Positions 52,001-61,000 of a stretch of DNA of 64,000 nucleotides are shown piece after piece (the stretch's first letter is position 1; the number at the start of each line of letters is the position of its first letter). The notes beneath the pieces were generated by a model, which made no database searches, was not told the origin of the DNA, and saw only the letters and a program-made list of their open reading frames with translations. Origin of the DNA: Heloderma charlesbogerti (lineage: Eukaryota > Chordata > Lepidosauria > Squamata > Helodermatidae). The stretch is taken from NCBI GenBank assembly GCA_026122225.1, contig JANEZZ010002675.1, positions 62,001 to 126,000 on the forward strand, written 5' to 3'. Both the position numbers and the translations under genes were made by a program.

Positions 52001-55000
52001 TTTAACTGCAGTACTGTTCACACATCCTAGACTCAGATTCACCCTTCTTCTCAGCAGCATTTTTGTCTACTAGTGGTAGGACAGACCTACAAAGAATTCA
52101 TTGGGTTGGGATAAACACCAGCAAAGCGTTATCAAAAATGAGTGAAAATGTGGTACGAACACCTGAATATGTAGCAGTGTATTATGCTATCTGTGCAAAA
52201 AAAAATTGCTATGTTTTGGTAGACAACACATAGCTTACAGCAGGGGTGGGCAGAAAGTAAATCTCCAGATGTGTGCCTGATTTTGTCTGATCTTGGAAGC
52301 TAAGTAGGGTCAGCCCTGATTAGGACTTGGATGGGAGACTGCCTGGGAATCAGGCTTCCTGCACTGAGCAAGGGGTTGGACTCGATGGTCTTGTAGGCCC
52401 CTTCCAACCTTATGATCCTATGATTCTATGTTTCTACTCCCAGCATTCCTAACTGTTGGCTAAAACATCTGGAAATCTACCTTCTGCCCATCCCTGGCTT
52501 ACAGCATAGTTAAACCTAGCTTCTTTTCAAGTCAAGTACACAACATGGCCCTTTTTCCTAGTAGGGCAATATGCTCTCATGGCATCTATAAATGGCATAG
52601 AATTGCTAGTTTACTTGGATGCTTTGGGTGAACAGCATGAATGTGACATGCAAATACTATATTTGCTGCCTTCTGTTTTGTCTTGTTTTTACACACAAGG
52701 CATAATAAAATCATTTTCTTAACAAACAAAAAGGATAACAGTAGAGAAGCTCTTGTAAGTAAAAATAATTACTTTTTTAAGCTAGCTCTGATCTACTCTA
52801 GTACTAAATAGTATTTCAGTGTTAATTACTTCATCTCTGAAGTGGCATTTTCTTTTGGTATGCTTTTTAATGAGATCCCATTAATACAATTATCTGGATT
52901 AATTCCTGTGAACTACTTGGACATATTCCAGCAAAGGATGCATGCATATGTTTGCTTGGCTCCAAAGAAAGATATTTAGTAATTGTGCTGCTGCATTATG
53001 GCTTTGAAGCTTCCTTTTTCAAAATTTTTGTAAATTAGTTGTAATCTTTTATTTTAAATACTACACAAGCCTTCCCCAGCCCTATGACCTCCAGATGTTT
53101 TGTACTACATCAGCCTCAGCCAGCATGGTCAGTGTCCAGGGATGATGGGAGTTGTAGTCCAAAATGTCTGCTGGGTACTAACTTGGGGAGGCTGGTTTAG
53201 TGCCTGAAATAATGTGTGCAAAACATTGACTTAAGTAACAGAGCTCAGCTGCCTCATAATTATAACTAAGGTTAGGAGTGGGAGGTCTTCTTTATGGTTG
53301 GTTTGTGTACTGTATATGTTTTACCCTAGATTATTTCCCTGAAATCTGTTAACAACTTGTGCCAGCCGTTTAGTTCCCTGTAACAATGCCAAAGAGTGTT
53401 CAAACTACCATACAATTGCGCTCAAAGATGCCTTTGCCATCTCAGCATGTCCACACAGAGAAAAATGTTTGAATATGGCCTAAGTCCTGTTGGTCCCCCA
53501 AAATCCAGTAATTGATTGTTACTTTACCCTAATACATTGGAATATGCTGTATTTGGATGTTGCATTCCTATGTGGACAGTCAGCCACATGTAATGGGCTG
53601 GATCAGGGAGAGGTGTCATCCAATCCAGCTCAGAGTATCTGATCATTGTATTGACCAAAATTTTAGTAACAGACGCAGAATATATCGATTGTATTCAGTG
53701 TTCAAGTGTTTGATGGAAATTAGATACAAAACTGTCAAATCCAATAACCTATTTTTCTTCACCTGTTTAATCAGAATAAGTATTTTATGGAGTGTAATGT
53801 TGAATTAGTTTTCTAATGTGACTTTTGGTACTTGTAACTTATTTTTAGAAGCTAGTAATAACTATACTTCTGAAATCCTCCTTTGCCAATTCCTTAAAAA
53901 AATTAGTTTTATTTTCTAATTTGGATTCTCTGTTTTTTTGCTCATTAAAAACCTGATAGTTTCTCTTCTCAAACTGCACATTCTTTTTATCCTGTTTAGA
54001 GTTGATGTTACATTTCTAATTTCCTTTCCCTGTCTTTTTCCTGAATCTTATTTCCTCTTTAGAAGCCTCCCCCTTGCCACCAAAAAGTGGTAATTTTTTA
54101 CTTGATGTTCCTGTGTCTCTATAAATAGATAAAAAGAAATAAGCGAACATACCCCAAAATTCATCTAGATTATTTTTTGTCAATGAAAAATATCAAAAGT
54201 CATCAATTCAAATTAATTTAAACCAAGCAGTTCAGAGGTCAGTTAATCTAACACTAAATATGTCAATTGAGCAAATGAAACTAAATGGTTCAATGAGCAA
54301 TCAGTTCATCAAATAATAAATCAATTTCAGTAAGATTAATAGAATACATAAAGGGAAACCTATGCTAAATATGATGAGGAACAGAATATATTTGTGGAAG
54401 CAGTTTTGTATCTCTTTAGTGGGTTTTCTCAATATTGTCTTTCAACAATATTGAGGATATGTGTAATGATATTTCCAGGTAGACTTTTGAAATCCTCACC
54501 AGCAGATATGTCTTGACTCTTGCTCAGTGCTAATGTTAATGTGAATCTTGTAGAGCTGAAGTCCTGAATCTGGCTATACAGGGAATCCCAGAGTCTGTCA
54601 GCGCTCTCTCTCTCTCTCTCTCTCTGTATGTGTGTTACTGTTAGAAATAGTTCCTTGCTTCTTAGCTTGCAGTGACTTTATTGCCTTTTGACTTTGAAGT
54701 ATAGCTTGTGGGAGGGATCTTTGCAGCAATACATGAATTATGAAAACATATTCCTTAACTGAAGGTCACATTTTTCTGACACAGTCTCTCAGCTTCCCTT
54801 CTTCCTTGGTATGGTGGGTCTTCTCTATTATTTCTACAAAACTGTCAGAACTGATCCTGGATACATTAAGAATACAGAAGAAGAGAATAAAAAGGTATTT
54901 TTGTACAGAAAGAATATCTGCAATAATAATAATAACAACAACAACAACCTAATCAAGAACAACAAATTTGAACAACAGATGTTTTAATATAATGATTCCC

Positions 55001-58000
55001 TCCTCATTTAAAGCCTCACTGAATATTTACCAGTAACAGAAACCTGAAAAAAGTAGTGAGGATGTAGCAGGGAAAGTAGCAAGGAAAACTTTAAGACTTG
55101 TTTACTTGTGTATGTCACAGAAGGACAAGCCAAAGCGCTCTGGAAACACGATCATATTGGACATAACTTCCAGTTTCTTGATGACTAATGTGGCAGGCAA
55201 AATACCACTTTTGATTGGAATCCTCTTCTGTTTGCAGAGTTTTCAGAAACCCAATTTAGGTGTTCCCTCTAAATGCATGGAGGTATGGAATTGTGCCCCC
55301 TAACCCCTTCATGGATCACTGCCTTGTTGTAGCAAAGGGGCTTGCGTCACTCAGTGAAGCCATAAGCTATGCCGTGCAGGGCCACCCAAGATGGACAGGT
55401 CATGGTGGAGAGTTCTGACAAAATGCGGTCCACTGGAGAAGGAAATGGCAACCCACTCCAGTATTCTTGCCAAGAAAACCCCATGGAGCATATCACAAGG
55501 CTAAAAGATATGACGCCAGAAGATGAGCCCCTCAGGTTGAAGGTGTCCAATATACTACTGGGGAAGAGCAGAGGGAATTTCCAAGTAGCGCCAGAAAGAG
55601 TGAAGCGGCTGGGCCAAAGCCGAAAGGACACTCAGCTGTGGATGTGTCTGGTGGTGAAAAGAAAGTCTGATGCTATAAAGAACAATATTGTTTAGGAACC
55701 TGGAATGTCAGATCAATGAATCAAGGTAAGCTGGAGGTGGTCAAACATGAGATGGCAAGATTGAACATCGACATCTTGGGAATCAGCGAACTAAAATGGA
55801 CAAGCGTGGGCGAATTTAATTCAGGTAACCATTATATCTACTACTGTGGGCAAGAATCCCTTAGAAGAAATGGAGTAGCACTCATAGTCAACAAAAGGGT
55901 GGGAAAAGCAGTACTGGAGTACAATCTCAAAAACGAAAGAATGATCTCAGTACGAATCCAAGGCAAACCATTCAACATCACAGTAATTCAAGTCTATGCC
56001 CCAACCACTGAGGCCAAAGAAGCTGAGGTCTATGAAGACCTACAACACCTTCTAAAACTAACACCAAAAAAAAGATGTCCTCTCCATCATAGAGGATTGG
56101 AATGCTAAAGGAGGAAGTCAAGAAATCACCGGGATAACAGGCAAGCATGGGCTTGGTGTACAAAATGAAGCAGGACAAAGGCTAATAGAGTTTTGCCAAG
56201 AGAACACGCTGATCATAGCAAACACTCTTTTCCAACAGCACAAGAGGCGACTCTACACATTGACATCAGCAGATGGTCAATATCGAAATCAGATTGGTTA
56301 TGTCCTTTGCAGCCAAAGATGGAGAAGCTCTATACAGTCAGTAAAAACAAGACCTGGAGCTGACTGTGGCTCAGACCATTAGCTTCTTATTGCAAAATTT
56401 CAGCTTAAATTGAAGAACGTAGGGAAAACCACTAAACCATTCAGGTATGACCTAAATCATATCCCTTATGAATATACAGCGGAGGTGAGGAATAGATTTA
56501 AGGGATTAGATCTGATAGACAGAGTGCCTGAGGAACTATGGACGGAGGTCCGTAACATTGTTCAGGAGGCAGAAACTAAATCCATCCGAAAGAAAAAGAA
56601 ATGCAAGAAAGCCAAGTGGCTGTCTGATGAAGCTTTACAAGTAGCTGAGGAAAGAAGGGAAGTGAAAAGCAAGGGAGAAAGGAGAAGATATACCCAACTG
56701 AATGCAGATTTCCAGAGAACAGCAAGGAGAGACAAGAAGGCCTTCTTAAATGAACAATGCAAAGAAATCAAGGAAAACAACAGAATGGGAAAGACTAGCG
56801 ATCTCTTCAAGAAAATCCGAGATCTCAAGGGAACGTTTTGTGCAAAGACGGGCATGATAAAGGACAAAGAAGGCAGGGACCTAACAGAAGCAGATGCAAT
56901 TAAGAAGAGGTGGAAAGAATACACAGAAGAACTATACAGGAAAGATCTGAATGTCCCTGATAGCCATGATAGTGCGGTCACGGAACTTGAGGCGGACATC
57001 CTAGAGAGTGAAGTCAAGTGGGCCTTAGGAAGCATTACTAACAACAAAGCTATCGGAGATGACAGTATTCCAGCTGAGCTATTTAAAATCCTAAAAGATG
57101 ATGCTGTTAAAGTGCTGCACTCAATATGCCAACAAATTTGGAACACTCAGCAATGGCCACAAGACTGGAAAAGGTCAGTTTACATTCCAATTCCAAAGAA
57201 GGGCAATGCCAAAGAGTGCTCAAACTACCGTACAGTTGTGCTCATTTCACATGCTAGCAAGGTTATGCTCAAAATCCTACAAGCTAGGCTTCAGCAGTAT
57301 GTGAACCGAGAACTACCGGAAGTACAAGCTGGCTTTCGAAGAGGCAGAAGAACTAGAGATCAAATCGCCAACATTCGCTGGATCATGGAGAAAGCAAAAG
57401 AATTCCAGAAAAACGTCTATTTCTGCTTCATTGACTACGCTAAAGCCTTTGATTGTGTGGATCACAACGAACTGTGGCAAATTCTTAAAGAGATGGGAGT
57501 ACCAGTCCACCTTACCTGTCTCCTGAGAAACCTGTACGAGGGTCAAGAAGCAACAGTAAGAACCAGACATGGAACAACCGATTGGTTCAAAATTGGGAAA
57601 GGAGTACGACAAGGCTGCATATTGTCGCCCTGCTTATTTTATATGCTGAGTACATCATGAGAAACGCGGGGCTGGATGAATCACAGGTCGGAATTAAGAT
57701 TGCCGGGAGAATTATCAACAACCTCAGATACGCAGACGATACCACCCTAATGGCAGAAAGAGAAGAGGATCTAAAGAGCCTCTTGTTGAGGGTGAAAGTG
57801 GAGAGTGCAAAAGCTGGTTTGAAACTCAATATTAAAAAAACTAAAATCATGGCATCTGGCCCCATCACTTCCTGGCATATAGAAGGGGACGAAATGGAAG
57901 CAGTGACAGATTTTATTTTCTTGGGCTCCAAGATCACCGCAGACAGTGACTGTAGCCATGAAATTAAAAGAGGATTGCTCCTTGGGAGGAAAGCTGTGGC

Positions 58001-61000
58001 AAACCTAGACAGCATAGTAAGAAGCAGAGACATCACCTTGCCGACAAAGGTCCGTATAATCAAAGCTATGGTTTTCCCAGTAGTAATGTATGGCTGTGAG
58101 AGCTGGACTATAAGGAAGGCTGAGCGCCGAAGAATGGATGCTTTCGAATTGTGGTGCTGGAGAAGACTCTTACGAGTCCCCTGGACTGCAAGGAGGTCAA
58201 ATTAGTCAATCCTAAAGGAAATCAACCCTGGCTGCTCATTGGAAGGACAGATACTGAAGCTGAAGCTCCAATATTTTGGCCACCTAATGTGAAAACTCCC
58301 TGGAAAAGACCCTGATGCTGGGAAAGATTGAAGGCAAAAGGAGAAGGGGACAGCAGAGGATGAGATGGCTAGATAGTATCACTGATGCAATGAATATGGA
58401 CTTCAGCACACTCCGGGAGAGAGTGGAGGACAGGAAGGCCTGGCGTGCTATGGTCCATGGGGTCATGAAGAGTCGGACACGACTTAACAACTGAACAACA
58501 ACAACAACAACAAGCCCTATTTTACCCCAACTCACTTGCATTCAGCAGAACATCTGAAAGGGCTTTCTGCACAGATATGGTTGTGCACATGTCATTTCTT
58601 CCAAGTGATTAGAAAAGTCTGAATAGGACTGGAGTCTTGTAAACTTTTCTTTGGATATCTTATCTTTTCATCACCATCATCCTGTAGTGTAATACCAGAT
58701 GTAGTGATTCCATGCCTATTAGTTTGGAAGCAAAATGGGGTTACACAGATGACATAGTGATTTCTGTGTACTCAGGACTAGAAGTATATTTGTAAATTAA
58801 AAGAAAGCGGGGGGAGCAAAAACAGCTCAAACTGGACTTTTCATGCTCCTTGGCCCCCAGGAACTAGGGAATGTTGACGGTGTTGCGGGAGGGTGGAATC
58901 AGCCTGCTTGAGTCCCAATAGTTTATTGAGTCCCAATCCTGTAAGGGGGGCAGGAGGATGCATGTCATAAAGCTAAAATAACATTCCCTCCCTGCACTAT
59001 AGAGAGAGGTTTCAAAAGGGAGGCAGTGAAAAGGGTATCCTTTTCCTCTCCCCTCCACCCTTCCAGCCATAACTAGTGCTACAAGGCTCCTATTCCAGGG
59101 TATCTGGTACTCTGAATATGAGCAGTCCTATAAATTGCTGGAGATACACTGCAACGTTGTTCCTTCAAATACTGAACTTAGTTTGGCAATGAAAGAGGGC
59201 TGACAACAGAAAATATTGGGCGGTTGGCATATCTGGAAAATTCCCCACGAATTCAGAAAAATACCTATGTACAGTTTTTGTAACTTTTTTTAAAAAAAGA
59301 AAAATTAAATCAGTCCCCACAGACTGATTATAACTGAGCATGCCAATTGCCATCCAGGAGGCATGGAATGTTAAGGGTATCAGTTGAAGAGGCAGAGAAA
59401 TGATAAACAGGTTGGGGACATTTAACCTCACCTGTCAGTGCTATAAGGCAATTGCACTATAGTGCTAGACTGCTGAGGTTCAGCACTAGGTAACATTTCA
59501 TGTGGCCTGAGAATTCAGCATCTTATACTGTTGTGCTGCTGGGGGAAGAGTTTCCCAATCATTTGTAAAAGCAACAAGGACCTCCACCCATACCATTTAT
59601 AGTGTTAAAAAGGCATGAGCCAAAAGGAGATGGGGAAGGGAAGATGATGAAACCAAGAGAAGGGTAAAGATGGGAACATTCAAGAAAGTGTGGAAGATGG
59701 GAGATCAAGGGGAAAAAGAGGACAGATTTTAAGGAATTACACACGGTGACTAAAAAAGGGTGGCTTAATAATAGGTCTGCCCCACCTCCCAAACTCCCTG
59801 AGACCACTCCACAGTGACACTTGTGAATATGGCTGTTTTGTATGTTCTGATACTAATAAAAGTAATAAGAAACTGCCTTAGATTGGAATATTATGACTAC
59901 CTTGAAATGAATGAAAATCTCAATTCCACCCCTACCTCCCCAATGTTGCATTGCAGAAAGCTGTAAGGGTGAGTATAGAATATTATAATTATGAAGCTAA
60001 GGATTTACAGTCATCCCACCATGACACCTCTGAAGCCCAGAGACTAAAAAATGGTTGTAAAACATTTATCTTTCAGAATATCCTTAACCTTGGAGAATCC
60101 AGCTCCTTGGATTTCAGAACCTTTTGTACATCATGTCTTGTAAGTCAGGCTTTCTTTATCTTGCATTGATTTTTTTTATTGCATTTGTTAATCTGATATA
60201 TAGGAAATTGCATACACAATTTCCTATATACTGGAATCACGCACTCACTCAAGGTTCTCCTTCATGTCACTGTTTGCATTTTCACATTTTGGTGTCCACA
60301 CAGGCTTGAATAAAAGATTATTCTAGAACAGTTCCTCTGCATCCATTCTTTGGCTGGCTGGCTGGCTAGCTCCTAAGCACACACGTGCAGTCACATACAT
60401 CCAGCCTTTCTATTGTGGGAAGGTAGGCTGGATGTGTGACTGCACAGTAGGTACTCTAAGAGGAATGTTAGAAGAGTCCCACTGAACTAGACCACAGGCC
60501 AATCTAGTGCAGCATTCCTGTTTCCCATAGTGGCAAGCTGGGAATCCCACAAGCAAGATCAATTTCAGATCGGCAGTTCTGTTTTCATAGAGCTCGCCTG
60601 ACTTCAGATTGACCACTCCTTGAAGGATTTGTGGAACTTGGAGGTGCCCCCCTCTCAATAACAATAATTGTACAGTCCAATCCTGTGAGCTGCTGTTTTG
60701 GCATAACAGCTCGTGAAATTGGGATCACAAATTTTAGTATAAGAACCGTCAGCAGCAGTGGGCCAGCAGTGGCAAAATGGCTTCTGAACAGTTGTTGGTT
60801 GGAGCCTGCTTGTTGTTGCAATCCTGCATTTGATTTTCTTTATCTTATATTTTGTAAAAAGAGGTTTTATGGGCTTCAGCAGTGTATAGGTTGAGCTCTG
60901 CTTGCTGAGCATAGGAGGTCACTGTGTCATGGCTGACTGTAATACAGGTCACTCCAGTTATTGTTCTTTCAGGCACAACAAATTGTTAGGCTTGGTTTTA

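Larger units (their letters stand above)
51582..54769 (+). other. ZDHHC13: AT-AC (U12-type) intron of ZDHHC13
   Basis: The 5' splice site ATATCCTTTG fits the U12 consensus exactly. The branch region TTCCTTAACT at 54751-54760 fits the U12 branch consensus, with the branch A at 54758. The intron ends in CAC at 54767-54769, 11 bases further. Splicing these joins the codon G|AT and yields a reading of the same length as the human protein across the junction. The intron contains the nested SINE/hAT element (52241-52496), a hAT-family copy (53066-53195) and a 42-bp BovB scrap. Confidence 0.9.

Noticed and set aside
52272..52340. 5S ribosomal RNA gene
   Set aside because: Only the 3' half is present, it has substitutions, and it is fused to a CR1 tail, so it is a SINE.
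55290..58525. Exact target duplication for the plus-strand BovB
   Set aside because: GCCCCCTAA and GCCCTAT only loosely agree, so I do not claim a duplication there.
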